Assembly (NCBI GenBank): GCA_020072845.1
Contig: JAIQGF010000004.1
Location: forward strand, 109,957-173,956
Direction: 5' to 3'
Length of the DNA: 64,000 bases
Source: Terriglobia bacterium
GTDB lineage: Bacteria; Acidobacteriota; Terriglobia; Terriglobales; Acidobacteriaceae
In this document: positions 55,201 through 63,647 of the stretch, piece by piece
How positions within the stretch are numbered: the first letter of the stretch is position 1
Layout of the letters: the number at the start of each line of letters is the position of its first letter
Notes under the pieces: model-generated
Databases searched by the model: none
Seen by the model: only the letters and a program-made list of their open reading frames with translations
What the model was told of the DNA's origin: nothing
Position numbers and translations under genes: made by a program

Positions 55201-55755
55201 CCCCTCGATCACTGGGGAGGGCCGAAGCGGCTGGTTCAAGGCTGGAGCCTGTACCCGATCTTTTCCTGGCGCAGCGGGTTCCCGATTGACATCTTCTCCG
55301 GGTTCCCGACGCGGCGCACCGATCCGTCTCCTTCCGGCGCCGGCGACGGGGTGATAGTCAGGCCCGACCTGTCCGGTACCGGCGTGCCGACGTTCGATGC
55401 GCATAACGTGCAAACCTTCACCCCAGGAGGTACCGGCGTCGCGGCCAGGGGAAATTTCTGGTTCAACCCGGAGGTCTTGAATACCAACTATCCGGCCGGC
55501 GCGTTCACTTACGGCACTCTCCCACGGAACTTCTTCCGTGGCCCGACTCGTGGCAACCTCGACCTGTCGCTGGCGAAGAAGACCGCGATTGTGGGCGAGC
55601 GGCTGAACATCGAACTGCGGGCGGATTTCTTCAACATCTTGAATCACACGGAGTTCCAGATGCCGACGTTGACCTATGCCGACCCTGCCTTTGGCCAGGT
55701 CACGTCAACCTATGATCCGCGCATCATCCAGTTGGCGGTCAAGTTGACCTTCTAG
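52276..55755 (+). CDS. Oar-like TonB-dependent receptor with carboxypeptidase-regulatory domain
   Basis: The 1159-residue outer membrane protein has a signal peptide (about 1-26), a CarboxypepD_reg-like domain (GKIVGTISDPQGAVLPGVTV, about 32-110), a plug domain (DMPLNGRNVLDLALLQPGV) and a long beta barrel ending in FNILNHTEFQMP and the C-terminal aromatic (LAVKLTF). It is the acidobacterial Oar type, thought to import polymers or serve adhesion/secretion. No SusD partner or TonB gene is adjacent. A strong terminator follows. Confidence 0.9.
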   Translation: MSTNWNRFACVFAIIVSLLLCASPVAAQQTTGKIVGTISDPQGAVLPGVTVTVANLATDSKTVTQTDKDGYFQALNLPIGTYKITAVHSGFRELVTTTAPLQINQAMRYDLRMQIGAREEVVEVGSTPAAVETVNATIGQSVTSRPIVDMPLNGRNVLDLALLQPGVTEANPGAADNAQQGTFGISGGKSDSVTFLLDGGLNNDLLGNEVVYNPSPDTVAEFRILSSNYSAEYGRNAGGIVSVVTKSGTNTLHGSAYDFVRNDAFNANSFFNKRDGLPKEILKRNQFGGTLGGPAIKDKLFWFVSYGGQRQSKTQTTTELPVFTPAELTGDFSKSGPGGTPDLTVACFLAGSAPLPVGACGYDDDAHTIPHVAAAHPFYQSNALLAAQGIIDPTNINPTAKKYIAAGLVPTSPSGGKIAQASSTDINDQVTAKVDYVIGAKDKLMATLGWGRAPVLNPFSFAFGSTPADAFGYGSTGDHRRRFANIAWDHTFSPTLLNEARFTAQRVAIAQAIPASKLPTAADLGIGTTPDESTGPPIIGFYRGLTLGFSPQGPTSEVNNTYALSDTLTWVKGKHTLKFGFLFSPYQNNTHYDFYVNGEFDFYGSTGCIAGSCNDFADFLFGLPDEYYQFGAAPSNIRSRSYHAFGQDEWHIAKNLVLSLGLRYEYNEPKYDTQGRSFSIWPGHQSTRFANAPLGLTFPGDAGAPRGANLPDRNNFAPRFGFAWDPWNNGKTSVRGGIGVFYDILKGEDNLQFNGQAPFFGYTDFNFPALAGNPTSDPGYFSQPFAVAGVVNPFPSKPPAANIDFGAAGFLPAGGGGVYFVDRNLRTPYTYQYNLSIQHELAPRLALELSYVGSITRKQTALADANPFILGTNNRIVNTLPGVAPDSFSYLLTFGNVVNANYNSLQASLTKQLSTNRTIGTSYFTLAYTWSKSIDNASGFRNVNSEVPAYNHGQFRSVSDYDIPHRLVFSGGWDLPLDHWGGPKRLVQGWSLYPIFSWRSGFPIDIFSGFPTRRTDPSPSGAGDGVIVRPDLSGTGVPTFDAHNVQTFTPGGTGVAARGNFWFNPEVLNTNYPAGAFTYGTLPRNFFRGPTRGNLDLSLAKKTAIVGERLNIELRADFFNILNHTEFQMPTLTYADPAFGQVTSTYDPRIIQLAVKLTF

Positions 55756-55775
55756 TGAATCGGAGCGCATCACAA

Positions 55776-55806
55776 GGGCTGGGGTTTATCACCCCAGCCC
55801 TTTTTT
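55776..55806 (+). terminator. Intrinsic terminator of the TonB receptor
   Basis: GGGCTGGGGT (55776-55785), loop TTATC, ACCCCAGCCC (55791-55800), TTTTTT (55801-55806). Perfect stem and T-run, 20 bases after the stop. In the other direction there is no comparable T-run, so it serves the receptor only. Confidence 0.92.
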
Positions 55807-55817
55807 CATGTACGGAT

Positions 55818-56540
55818 TCACTTGCCGGAGGACTGGCGGCGCATCCAGTCGAGGAACATTTCCTCAAACGGCTTGTCGGCGGCGCGGATCAGGTGACGGA
55901 CGCTGCGCCCGGTCACCAGGTGGCAAACTTCCTCGGCCAGGTTCTTGGCATGATCGCCGGCGCGCTCCAGCGTCTGCGTCATGAAAACCAGGTGAAAGCT
56001 CTGATGGCGAGGCTCTTTCTCGGGATTATCAATGTGGCGGACGAACAACAGGTTGCGGAGGCGGTCCATCTCGGCGTCGGCACGAAGGATGGCAAGCGCT
56101 CGCTGCAGGTCGCGATTGCGAAAAGCGGCCAGCGCGTCAGTCAGCATCTGCTCGAGCAGTTCGGCCATGCGCTTGAGATCGCCGCCGTCCTGCCCGCCAA
56201 TCTTACCCGCGACCATGGGAGCGCGGTTGGCCACGTTGAGCAGCAGGTCGCCCACGCGCTCGAGTTCGAGAATGTATTTCAGGCAGGAGAGCAACTCCCG
56301 GGCGTCGGACTCGGAGGCGCCCGCAATTGCCGCGGTGACGCCCTCGTTAATCTGGCGATCGAGCTCGTCCAGCTCTTCCTCGCAGCCGCGAATGAAATCC
56401 AGCGCATCGGCGGAGCCGGTGGAGACGCCCGCCGCCGTCGCTGCGGCGGCCATGCGCGCCACCTCGCAGCCGCGCAGGGTCAACTCGCGCATCTGGGAGG
56501 CAGAAGGTCGGAGTTGCTCGGGGGATGTCGCCGCGTTCAT
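55818..56540 (-). CDS. phoU: PhoU-like phosphate-signalling protein
   Basis: The 240-residue all-helical protein shows two PhoU repeats with E/D-x3-D-type metal-binding motifs (ILELERVGDLLLN and QTLERAGDHAKN). PhoU links the Pst transporter to PhoR. Neither Pst nor PhoRB genes are adjacent, so this may be an orphan copy acting with another transporter. Confidence 0.85.
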   Translation of the reverse strand: MNAATSPEQLRPSASQMRELTLRGCEVARMAAAATAAGVSTGSADALDFIRGCEEELDELDRQINEGVTAAIAGASESDARELLSCLKYILELERVGDLLLNVANRAPMVAGKIGGQDGGDLKRMAELLEQMLTDALAAFRNRDLQRALAILRADAEMDRLRNLLFVRHIDNPEKEPRHQSFHLVFMTQTLERAGDHAKNLAEEVCHLVTGRSVRHLIRAADKPFEEMFLDWMRRQSSGK

Positions 56541-56684
56541 CAGGTTCTCCAGGAAGTGCTTTCAGGGTTCACAGTATGCGATGCAATTGCCCGGGATAGG
56601 TCGCGGGAGGGAAATTCTCCCGCAGGTGCAGAGCCCAAATTGGAACGGGTCGGGTGACGAAGCGACGCCAGCTTGGGGTGATTG

Positions 56685-57320
56685 CTAGTTGGGCTTAGCG
56701 CCGTCGTCCATACCCGTACCATTCCCGCCCACGCGGGCGATCTCGATCAGGCTGCCGTCGCCGCGGGAGCGGACCTTGATGGTGATCATCCCCTGGTCCG
56801 TGCTGAAAACCATGCTGCTGTCGGCGCCGATCACGCGGATCGCCGCCTTGGGATACCGGCGCTGGTAAAACTCGAGGATCTTCTCCGGCGAAGCATCGCT
56901 TTCAAATTTCCCCGCCGCCACCTGCATGCCGCCGAAGCCGACCGCCGCACTGCCCTTGATGGCGCGCGCCCCGGGATAGAGGTCTACGCCGAGCTGCTTG
57001 GCCACCGCCGCCGGATCGTCGGCGGTGACGCTGCCGAACGGGGTGGTGACCACCGCCGAATTCGGGCCGGCCTCGACGCGCACTTTGCGCGCCATTTTCT
57101 TCAGCGCGAACACGGTTCCGATGGTTGCCAGCACTCCCAGCGCGATCACCACCACAAGAACAATGAGAACAATGCTCACCGCATTCCGGCCGGTGTTTTG
57201 CCGCGCTATGGACGCCGCCGGAGCCGGAGCCGGTGCCGCCGCGCTGACGCCGGCGCCACACTTCGGGCACACATGCGAAGCGGCCTCCATCCTCGCGCCA
57301 CAAGCAGTACAGAAGGCCAT
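56685..57320 (-). CDS. Zinc-ribbon membrane-anchored protein of unknown function
   Basis: The 211-residue protein has an N-terminal zinc ribbon (CTACGARMEAASHVCPKCG), an Ala/Pro linker, one membrane helix (about 47-72) and a C-terminal domain of about 130 residues with LYPGARAI and IIEFYQRRYP-like pattern (KILEFYQRRYP). Proteins of this layout are common in acidobacteria but unassigned. It lies between phoU and the terminal-oxidase operon and reads in the same direction. Confidence 0.65.
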   Translation of the reverse strand: MAFCTACGARMEAASHVCPKCGAGVSAAAPAPAPAASIARQNTGRNAVSIVLIVLVVVIALGVLATIGTVFALKKMARKVRVEAGPNSAVVTTPFGSVTADDPAAVAKQLGVDLYPGARAIKGSAAVGFGGMQVAAGKFESDASPEKILEFYQRRYPKAAIRVIGADSSMVFSTDQGMITIKVRSRGDGSLIEIARVGGNGTGMDDGAKPN

Positions 57321-57376
57321 GAATTCACCTCGGGATCAGTCCATGATAACTGAAGATTCCAACTGCCGGAGGGGCG

Positions 57377-57679
57377 CTAATGCCCAACCACGCCCAGGGA
57401 GCCACGGCTCACGTAATCGGTCATGGTCAGGGTCAGCAGGATTGCCAGCCAAAAGAACCCGGCCACGACGAAAACCCATGCCATCTTCTGGCTTTCGTAG
57501 CGAACGTGCATGAAGAACAGGACGACCAGCAGGGCCTTGATGGCCGCGATCGCCAGCGCGACGACGGTGCTCCACTCGCCCAGGTTGATGCGCGATAACC
57601 CTGCGGTCAGAATCATCAGCACCATCAGGGCGCCCCAAACCACAATGTAGATCTTGCGCGATACAACGTGCTCAGCCAT
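57377..57679 (-). CDS. Cytochrome c oxidase subunit IV (CoxD/CtaF-like)
   Basis: The 100-residue protein has three membrane helices (about 8-27, 35-55, 68-90) and the small-subunit IV pattern (SRKIYIVVWGALMVLMILTA, IKALLVVLFFMHVRYESQ). It is the accessory fourth subunit of the caa3-type oxidase, last gene of the operon and 7 bases after subunit III. Confidence 0.82.
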   Translation of the reverse strand: MAEHVVSRKIYIVVWGALMVLMILTAGLSRINLGEWSTVVALAIAAIKALLVVLFFMHVRYESQKMAWVFVVAGFFWLAILLTLTMTDYVSRGSLGVVGH

Positions 57680-57686
57680 GCGTTCT

Positions 57687-58349
57687 CTATGCCTTCTTGT
57701 GCGCGATCAGGTAGAGGAGCGGATAGAGGAAAATCCACACCACGTCCACGAAGTGCCAGTACAAACCGCTGACGTGCACCGGGTTGTGATACGCCGGCGA
57801 GTAGGCCCCTTTGGCCGCGTACCATCCGATGACGGCCAGCAGGACGATTCCGATGGTCACGTGCAGGGCATGCAAGCCGGTCATGACGAAATAGATGTAA
57901 AAGAACATCTGCACTGCCTGCGGGTCCGGTACCGCCAGCTTCCATAGTGCGCCGGGAACCGCGCCCTCCACGAAGTGCGCGTGGTACTCGAAACCCTTCA
58001 GCACCAGGAATGCCACGCCCATGGCGGAGGCGATCCACAGGTAGAGCCCGCATGTTTTGTTGTGCCCGGTCTGTACCGCATGCACTGCCAGCGCCACCAG
58101 CAAGCTGCTGCACAGCAGGATCACGGTGTTGATGGTGCCAATCCAGAAATCCATGTGTTCGCTGCCGATCACCCAGGCGTCGTAATGCGCGGTGCGATAC
58201 ACCAGGTAGGCGGCGAACAGCCCGCCGAAGAACATGATCTCGGTGACCAGGAACACCCACATGCCCAGCGTGGCGCTTTCGCGCTGCTGGTCCAGGTCGG
58301 CGAAATGGTGCCGCAGGCCGTGCGTGGCGGCTATGGCTCTATCGTGCAA
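57687..58349 (-). CDS. coxC: Cytochrome c oxidase subunit III
   Basis: The 220-residue protein has seven expected helices and subunit III motifs ([51 protein letters not shown]). The start is TTG 58349, supported by GGAGG six bases before; it overlaps the end of the subunit I gene by 11 bases. No ATG lies near that would fit the family N terminus. Confidence 0.9.
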   Translation of the reverse strand: MHDRAIAATHGLRHHFADLDQQRESATLGMWVFLVTEIMFFGGLFAAYLVYRTAHYDAWVIGSEHMDFWIGTINTVILLCSSLLVALAVHAVQTGHNKTCGLYLWIASAMGVAFLVLKGFEYHAHFVEGAVPGALWKLAVPDPQAVQMFFYIYFVMTGLHALHVTIGIVLLAVIGWYAAKGAYSPAYHNPVHVSGLYWHFVDVVWIFLYPLLYLIAHKKA

Positions 58350-59967
58350 CAGGGACCTCCGACACGGTGGAGTAGTCGTACGCTTCCCAGGTCACCACCG
58401 GCGTTTCGAGGAAATTTTCGGTGGGAGGCGGCGAGGGCGTACGCCACTCCAGACCGGTTGCGCCCCATGGGTTATCGGAAGCCACTTCGCCGTAGCGCAG
58501 GGACCACAGCAGGTAAATCAGCGGCAGGACGTAGCCCACCGCCAGGATCGACGCGCCGGCGCTCGACATGACGTTCAGCACCTGGTACTCCGGCGGATAC
58601 GAGTGATACCGCCGCGGCATGCCCAGGTATCCGAGCACAAACTGCGGGAAGAACGTCAGGTTGAATCCGATGAAGATGGTGGCGGCGGCGATTTTTCCCC
58701 ACGCCTCCGGGTACATGCGCCCGCTGATTTTCGGCCACCAGAAGTGGATGCCGGCCAGATAGCCCATCACCGCCCCGCCGACCATGATGTAGTGGAAGTG
58801 CGCGATCACGAAATAGGTGTCGTGCACATGGACATCAATGCCCAGCGCCGCCAGGTAGAGGCCCGTCATGCCGCCCATGGTGAACAGCCCGATGAATCCC
58901 ATGGCGTAGAGCATGGGCGTGGTCAGCGACACCGAGCCCTTGTACATGGTCGCCGTCCAGTTGAACACCTTGATGGCCGAGGGCACCGCCACGAAGTAGC
59001 TCAGCAGCGAGAAGACGAGCGCCGCGTAGGCCGAGATTCCGGCGACAAACATGTGGTGCGCCCACACCAGGAATCCCAGCACGGCAATCGCGATCGAAGC
59101 CAGCGCTACCGCCATGTATCCGAAGACGCGCTTGCGGGAAAACGTCGAGACCACTTCCGAGACCACCGCCATCGAAGGCAGGATCATGATGTACACCGCG
59201 GGGTGCGAGTAGAACCAGAACAGGTGCTGGAACAGCACTGGGTCGCCGCCCATCCTGGGATCGAAGATGCCGAGGTGGAAGGCCCGCTCCAGCGCCACCA
59301 GGGTGAGCGCGATCGCCACCACCGGCGTCCCCAGCACCTGAATGACCGAGGTCGCGTAGTGGCCCCAGATGTACAGCGGCAGGCGTCCCCAGGTCATCCC
59401 CGGCGCGCGCATGCGGTGGATGGTCACGATGAAATTAAAGCCGGTGAAGATGGACGAGAATCCCGCCAGGAAGATCGCCACAATCGCCGTGATCACTTGC
59501 GTGTTCGAGTAGGTGCTGCTGTACGGCACATAGAAGGTCCACCCGGTGTCAATGCCGCCGGTCAAAACCACGTACATCATCAGCCCGGCGCCGACGATGT
59601 ACAGGTACCAGCTCGCCAGGTTGATCCGGGGAAACGCCAGGTCCCTGGCTCCGACCATCATCGGCACCAGGAAATTGCCCAGGGTGGCGGGAATCGACGG
59701 GATCAGGAAGAAGAACACCATGACGACCCCGTGAATGGTGAACATCTTGTTATAGGTATCCGACGACATCAGGTCGCCCGCTGGGGTCAGCAGTTCCAGG
59801 CGGATCATGGTGGCCGCGAAGCCGCCAACAAAGAACATGGCGGTAATGGAAAGCAAGTACAGGATGGCAATGCGCTTGTGGTCGGTGGTCAGCAACCACG
59901 ACTTCACGCTGAAATCGGTGTTCAGGTAATTCTCGCGTTCGACCGCCGGTGCGGCAATGGTGGCCAT
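58339..59967 (-). CDS. coxA: Cytochrome c oxidase subunit I, A2-type haem-copper oxidase
   Basis: The 542-residue protein has the twelve-helix core with haem and CuB ligands ([43 protein letters not shown]). The helix VI motif YSHP marks type A2. The K-channel motif reads [10 protein letters not shown], with Ser in place of the usual Thr. It reduces oxygen and pumps protons in the inner membrane, taking electrons from the cytochrome-c domain of subunit II, which in turn is supplied by Alternative Complex III. Confidence 0.95.
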   Translation of the reverse strand: MATIAAPAVERENYLNTDFSVKSWLLTTDHKRIAILYLLSITAMFFVGGFAATMIRLELLTPAGDLMSSDTYNKMFTIHGVVMVFFFLIPSIPATLGNFLVPMMVGARDLAFPRINLASWYLYIVGAGLMMYVVLTGGIDTGWTFYVPYSSTYSNTQVITAIVAIFLAGFSSIFTGFNFIVTIHRMRAPGMTWGRLPLYIWGHYATSVIQVLGTPVVAIALTLVALERAFHLGIFDPRMGGDPVLFQHLFWFYSHPAVYIMILPSMAVVSEVVSTFSRKRVFGYMAVALASIAIAVLGFLVWAHHMFVAGISAYAALVFSLLSYFVAVPSAIKVFNWTATMYKGSVSLTTPMLYAMGFIGLFTMGGMTGLYLAALGIDVHVHDTYFVIAHFHYIMVGGAVMGYLAGIHFWWPKISGRMYPEAWGKIAAATIFIGFNLTFFPQFVLGYLGMPRRYHSYPPEYQVLNVMSSAGASILAVGYVLPLIYLLWSLRYGEVASDNPWGATGLEWRTPSPPPTENFLETPVVTWEAYDYSTVSEVPVAR

Positions 59968-59978
59968 GATGATTCGCC

Positions 59979-60980
59979 TTAACGACTCCTTGTTGCAGGG
60001 GCGGCCGCCCTCGGCGGCGCGGCCGGACGATGGCTCGCCGGCTCACGCTGCTCGGGTTGAGATAACGACCGGATGTATGCGACCAGGGACAACAACTGCT
60101 CCTCGTTGACGATCCCCTGGAACGTGGGCATGATCGGCTTGAATCCCGCCACTACCTTCGCTCCCGGATTGAGGATGGATTCGCGGATGTAATTGTCGTC
60201 AACCGTAACCGTGCGCCCGTCATCCAACAGCACCGGCTTGCCGTACGCGCCCACCAGGTTGGGTCCACGACCCTGGGTGTCGAAGCGGTGGCAGGTGGTG
60301 CAGCCGAGCTGTTGGAACAGCTTCTGTCCGGTCGAAGCCAGCGACCCTTCCGCGTTCCCGCCCGACAGCCACGCCTGGTAACTGGCTGGTTCCATGACCA
60401 CCACCTCGCCGATCATGCCCGCGTGCATGGTGCCGCAGTATTGCGTGCAGAACAGGTGATAGCGGCCCGGCTGCGTCGTCTGAAACCACAAGGTTGTGTA
60501 GCGACCGGGCAGCACGTCCTGTTTCACCCGGAACTCGGGCAGAAACAGGCTGTGAATCACGTCCTGGGAAATCATCGTCAGCCGGATGGCGCGACCCAGG
60601 GGCACGTGCAGTTGGTCAATCTCGCGCTGGCCCTCGGGGTGCTGAAACTTCCACATCCACTGCTTGCCGACGACAAAAACCTCCTCCGCGTCCGGCGGCG
60701 GTTGCGCCCAGGTCATGTAAATCGACGCACTCCAAACGAACATGACCATGAAGATGCCGAAAGGGATCAGCGTCCAAATGGCTTCCAGAGTGTTCGATCC
60801 TTCGATCTGGGTGGCGATGGGGTTTCTGGCGCGCCGGAATTTCATCGCGAAGATGAAAATCAGCACGAAGATCATCACCGTGAAGAAGCCGGTCACGGCG
60901 ATCATGAAGATCATGAGCGCGTCGGTTCGGTTCGCCAGGGTGGAGGCGCGCACCGGCCAGAACGGCAGGGTTTGCCACAT
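59979..60980 (-). CDS. coxB: Cytochrome c oxidase subunit II with fused cytochrome c (caa3 type)
   Basis: The 333-residue protein has two N-terminal membrane helices, the CuA cupredoxin domain ([24 protein letters not shown]) and a C-terminal class I haem site (CTTCH with M in PIMPTF). It starts four bases after the Sco gene stop. The C-terminal tail is rich in Ala and Pro. Confidence 0.93.
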   Translation of the reverse strand: MWQTLPFWPVRASTLANRTDALMIFMIAVTGFFTVMIFVLIFIFAMKFRRARNPIATQIEGSNTLEAIWTLIPFGIFMVMFVWSASIYMTWAQPPPDAEEVFVVGKQWMWKFQHPEGQREIDQLHVPLGRAIRLTMISQDVIHSLFLPEFRVKQDVLPGRYTTLWFQTTQPGRYHLFCTQYCGTMHAGMIGEVVVMEPASYQAWLSGGNAEGSLASTGQKLFQQLGCTTCHRFDTQGRGPNLVGAYGKPVLLDDGRTVTVDDNYIRESILNPGAKVVAGFKPIMPTFQGIVNEEQLLSLVAYIRSLSQPEQREPASHRPAAPPRAAAPATRSR

Positions 60981-60983
60981 AGG

Positions 60984-61859
60984 CTAACGCCCTCCCGTCC
61001 GCGCGGCGCGGTCGCGGGTGATCCGGTTGTCCCTGGGCTCGAGCTTGAACATCGCGATCAGGAATCCGCCCAGCAGCAATACCGTGATCGCGCCCCCGAT
61101 CTGCATCACCCGCGAGATGATGGCGCCATACTTCCCGGTGCGCGGGTCGTAGTGGTAGCAGTACAACAAGACCTGGTCCACCACGGTTCCGATGTGTCCC
61201 TGCGAGGCTTCCACCATGCCGAGCCGCAGGTCCTTCGGCGAATACTCCACGCCGTAGTAGTACTGCGCGATCTTGCCCTGCGGCGTGAGCACCATGAGCG
61301 CCGTGGCGTGCGCAAACTGCTGCGTCTCTGTGTCCCACTGGTAATGGAATCCCACCGCCCTGGTCAGCGCCGCGATCGCCGGTTGCTCGCCGGTCAGAAA
61401 ATGCCAACCCTGCTCCGCCCCCGGACGACCGTAGCGCCGCAGGTAGGTCGTCTTCTTGGCGCGCGCAAGTTCAGGCTGCTCGCGTGGATCGAAGCTGACC
61501 GTCACCACCTCGAATTCTTTGCCGATGTCGAATTTCAGCACGGAAAATGCGCTCACCATGCCGTTCAGCACTTCCGTGCACAGCATGGGACAGTCGTAGT
61601 ACACCAGCGCCAGCACCACCGGCTTTTTGCCGAAGTAGTCACCCAGCTTCACCGCTTGCCCGCTCTCATCCCTGAAGGCGAGGTCCAGCGGAACCGGGGC
61701 ATTCAGCTTCTGCTCGATCTCGATGTTGTTCAGGATCTGCGGCGGGGGCGTGGCCGGCGTCACCGCCGGCGGTCCCATCCCTTGCCCGGCCGCGATCACG
61801 CTTCCCAGCAGCATGCAAGGCGCAAGCGCTCTGCGAATTATTCCGACTGCACAAATCAC
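60984..61859 (-). CDS. Sco1/SenC-type copper chaperone
   Basis: The 291-residue protein has a signal peptide or anchor, the Cu-binding CPMLC motif in YYDCPMLCTEVL and the YYFGV-like YYYGVEYSPKDLR segment of the thioredoxin-fold Sco family, and a C-terminal membrane helix. It helps load the CuA site of subunit II. The start is GTG 61859 with GGGAG upstream. Confidence 0.85.
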   Translation of the reverse strand: MICAVGIIRRALAPCMLLGSVIAAGQGMGPPAVTPATPPPQILNNIEIEQKLNAPVPLDLAFRDESGQAVKLGDYFGKKPVVLALVYYDCPMLCTEVLNGMVSAFSVLKFDIGKEFEVVTVSFDPREQPELARAKKTTYLRRYGRPGAEQGWHFLTGEQPAIAALTRAVGFHYQWDTETQQFAHATALMVLTPQGKIAQYYYGVEYSPKDLRLGMVEASQGHIGTVVDQVLLYCYHYDPRTGKYGAIISRVMQIGGAITVLLLGGFLIAMFKLEPRDNRITRDRAARTGGR

Positions 61860-61873
61860 GATCGCTCCCAGTC

Positions 61874-61976
61874 GTTCTCGGTTATCGGTTGTCGGTTTTC
61901 GGTAGGCGGCGACATAACCGAGAACCGAATACCGAGAACCGACGACGCTAACTCCTAACTGCCAACTCCTAACTAC
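61874..61976. repeat. Word-repeat hairpin, TCGGTT type, plus TAACTCC words
   Basis: GTTCTCGGTTATCGGTTGTC and on (61874-61903) faces its reverse complement (61914-61943) over a 10-base loop, followed by three TAACT-type words (61949-61976). It lies between the orphan gene (61973) and the Sco gene, and has the same word as 13642-13745. Confidence 0.65.
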
Positions 61977-62446
61977 AGGTTCCCCTTTGGTTCCGTTCCT
62001 CCGCCGCCGCCGGCGAGCGTGCCATCGCCGCTCCCGAAGCGCGCACGGGGCGGCAGCACCGGTTGTGGTCGAACCGGGATGCCATTCTTCGCCACCGCCT
62101 CCATCGCCTGCTCGATCGGGATATGCCCTGTGCCCGCGGTATCCAGTTGCTTCTCGGTGGCGGCGCGGAACTTGTTCAGATCCCCGACCTCATCCGGCTG
62201 TAGTTGCGGCGCCGGAAAGATCAGCGCCGGGGTGCCTTTCGCGCTGGCCTGCGCGGAGGGCATGATGACGGCGGCGTTGCGCGGCGCCGGGGCCACCCGG
62301 CTACCGGCGAAGTACCGCTCCATCCCCCACGAAATCAGGTGAATCAAGACCACGGTAATGGCCAGCGCGATCATGAAATACACGATGCCGCGCGCGCTCA
62401 GGTCGCTGCGGTCGTACCTCGTCGACTTGTCTTCTGCTTCACTCAT
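61973..62446 (-). CDS. Single-pass membrane protein of unknown function in the ACIII/caa3 operon
   Basis: The 157-residue protein has an acidic N-terminal tail, one helix (about 20-43, IVYFMIALAITVVLIHLI) and a periplasmic Pro/Ala-rich part ending in a glycine-rich stretch. It overlaps the ActF gene by 8 bases, so it is made with the complex. It is not one of the named Act or Cox subunits that I know. The middle (FRAATEKQLDTAG, IEQAMEAVAKNG) resembles a segment seen in acidobacterial genes at this place. Confidence 0.6.
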   Translation of the reverse strand: MSEAEDKSTRYDRSDLSARGIVYFMIALAITVVLIHLISWGMERYFAGSRVAPAPRNAAVIMPSAQASAKGTPALIFPAPQLQPDEVGDLNKFRAATEKQLDTAGTGHIPIEQAMEAVAKNGIPVRPQPVLPPRARFGSGDGTLAGGGGGTEPKGNL

Positions 62447-63647
62447 GCTGTTTGGCCAGCAACGCGGTCAGGTGCGGATCGTGCAGCGCCACCAGGGGCC
62501 GCCGTTTCAGGTTGTGAAAGAAGTACGCCAGCCAGAACGCAGACATCGCGATCGGGATAACCGCATCCAGCCAGCTCGCGTGCAATTTTGCCCGGCTGAA
62601 GTTGGGCTCGATGTTCCAGTACAGGTCGAGGTAGCGCATCGCGATCAGCCACACCGCAATCCACATCAGCTTGCGCGATTTCTGCTTCAATCCGCGCGAC
62701 AGCAGCAGCGCGAACGGAATTGCGAAGTGCCCCACGATCAGCACCAGCCCCAGCGCGCGCCAGTCGCCCCGGATGCGGTCCGCGAACCAGTGGATCTCCT
62801 CCGGCAGGTTCCCCGACCACACGATCAGCCACTGCGAAAAACTGAAGTAGGCCCACAGCATCACGAAGGTGAGCGTCAGCTTTCCGTAATCGTGAAAATT
62901 GGAGGCCGTCAGCACCCGCGCCATCGGTTCGTGCGCCTTCAGCATGTGCCCGACAATCACCGCCAGGCACAGCGCGAGCAGCGCCTGTCCCACCATGAAG
63001 ATCAGCCCGTAAATGGTGGAGGTGAATTCCGGCGCCAGCGACATCACCCAGTCCACCACCGCAAACGTCAGCGTCCAGCCGTAGACGATGATCCCCACCG
63101 CGCTCAGCGCCTGGAAACGCTTGTCCGGCGCGTGTTCCGGCGGATGGTCCTGCGCCTCCGACCACGCCAGCAGGAGATACGCCATCACGCCCCACGCCAC
63201 GAAGAACAGGATTCCGCGCACCAGGAATAGATTCGGGTTCAGGTATCGCGACGCCTGGTGCGCCATGTGCTCGTTGCGCTTCAGTTCCTCCGGATTCGCC
63301 CACGGATAATTCATGTGCCGGTAGGCGCCGAGGACGATGGGGACGAACGCCGCCGCCAGCATCGGCAAGGTGCCCACCGCTGCTTCCCAGATGCGCCGCA
63401 CCCCCACGCCCCAATCGCCGCCCGTCAAGTGCCATACCATCAGCAACGCCATCGCCCCCAGCGTCGGCCCGAGGCAGAACATGAACGCCAGCAGGTACGA
63501 GTGCATGGCCTGTTGCGGCTCGACGATGAACCCAATCACGGCCGCGATGGCGAACACGACCCCGACCAGGAGCGCGCGCCGCTGCAATGCCGGCACGATC
63601 GCAGGCGCCGTGAAGTCCCGATTCTCGATGGGCGCGTTGCTGCTCAC
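62439..63647 (-). CDS. Alternative Complex III subunit ActF (quinol-binding-like membrane subunit)
   Basis: The 402-residue protein has about ten membrane helices with ActF/NrfD-like motifs (MALLMVWHLTGGDWGVGVRRIWEA, FRNRDLY-like YLDLYWNIEP, WLIVWSGNLPEEIHW). Alternative Complex III takes electrons from menaquinol and passes them to cytochrome c or the oxidase. It overlaps the ActE gene by four bases. It lies upstream of the caa3 oxidase genes in one operon. Confidence 0.82.
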   Translation of the reverse strand: MSSNAPIENRDFTAPAIVPALQRRALLVGVVFAIAAVIGFIVEPQQAMHSYLLAFMFCLGPTLGAMALLMVWHLTGGDWGVGVRRIWEAAVGTLPMLAAAFVPIVLGAYRHMNYPWANPEELKRNEHMAHQASRYLNPNLFLVRGILFFVAWGVMAYLLLAWSEAQDHPPEHAPDKRFQALSAVGIIVYGWTLTFAVVDWVMSLAPEFTSTIYGLIFMVGQALLALCLAVIVGHMLKAHEPMARVLTASNFHDYGKLTLTFVMLWAYFSFSQWLIVWSGNLPEEIHWFADRIRGDWRALGLVLIVGHFAIPFALLLSRGLKQKSRKLMWIAVWLIAMRYLDLYWNIEPNFSRAKLHASWLDAVIPIAMSAFWLAYFFHNLKRRPLVALHDPHLTALLAKQHE

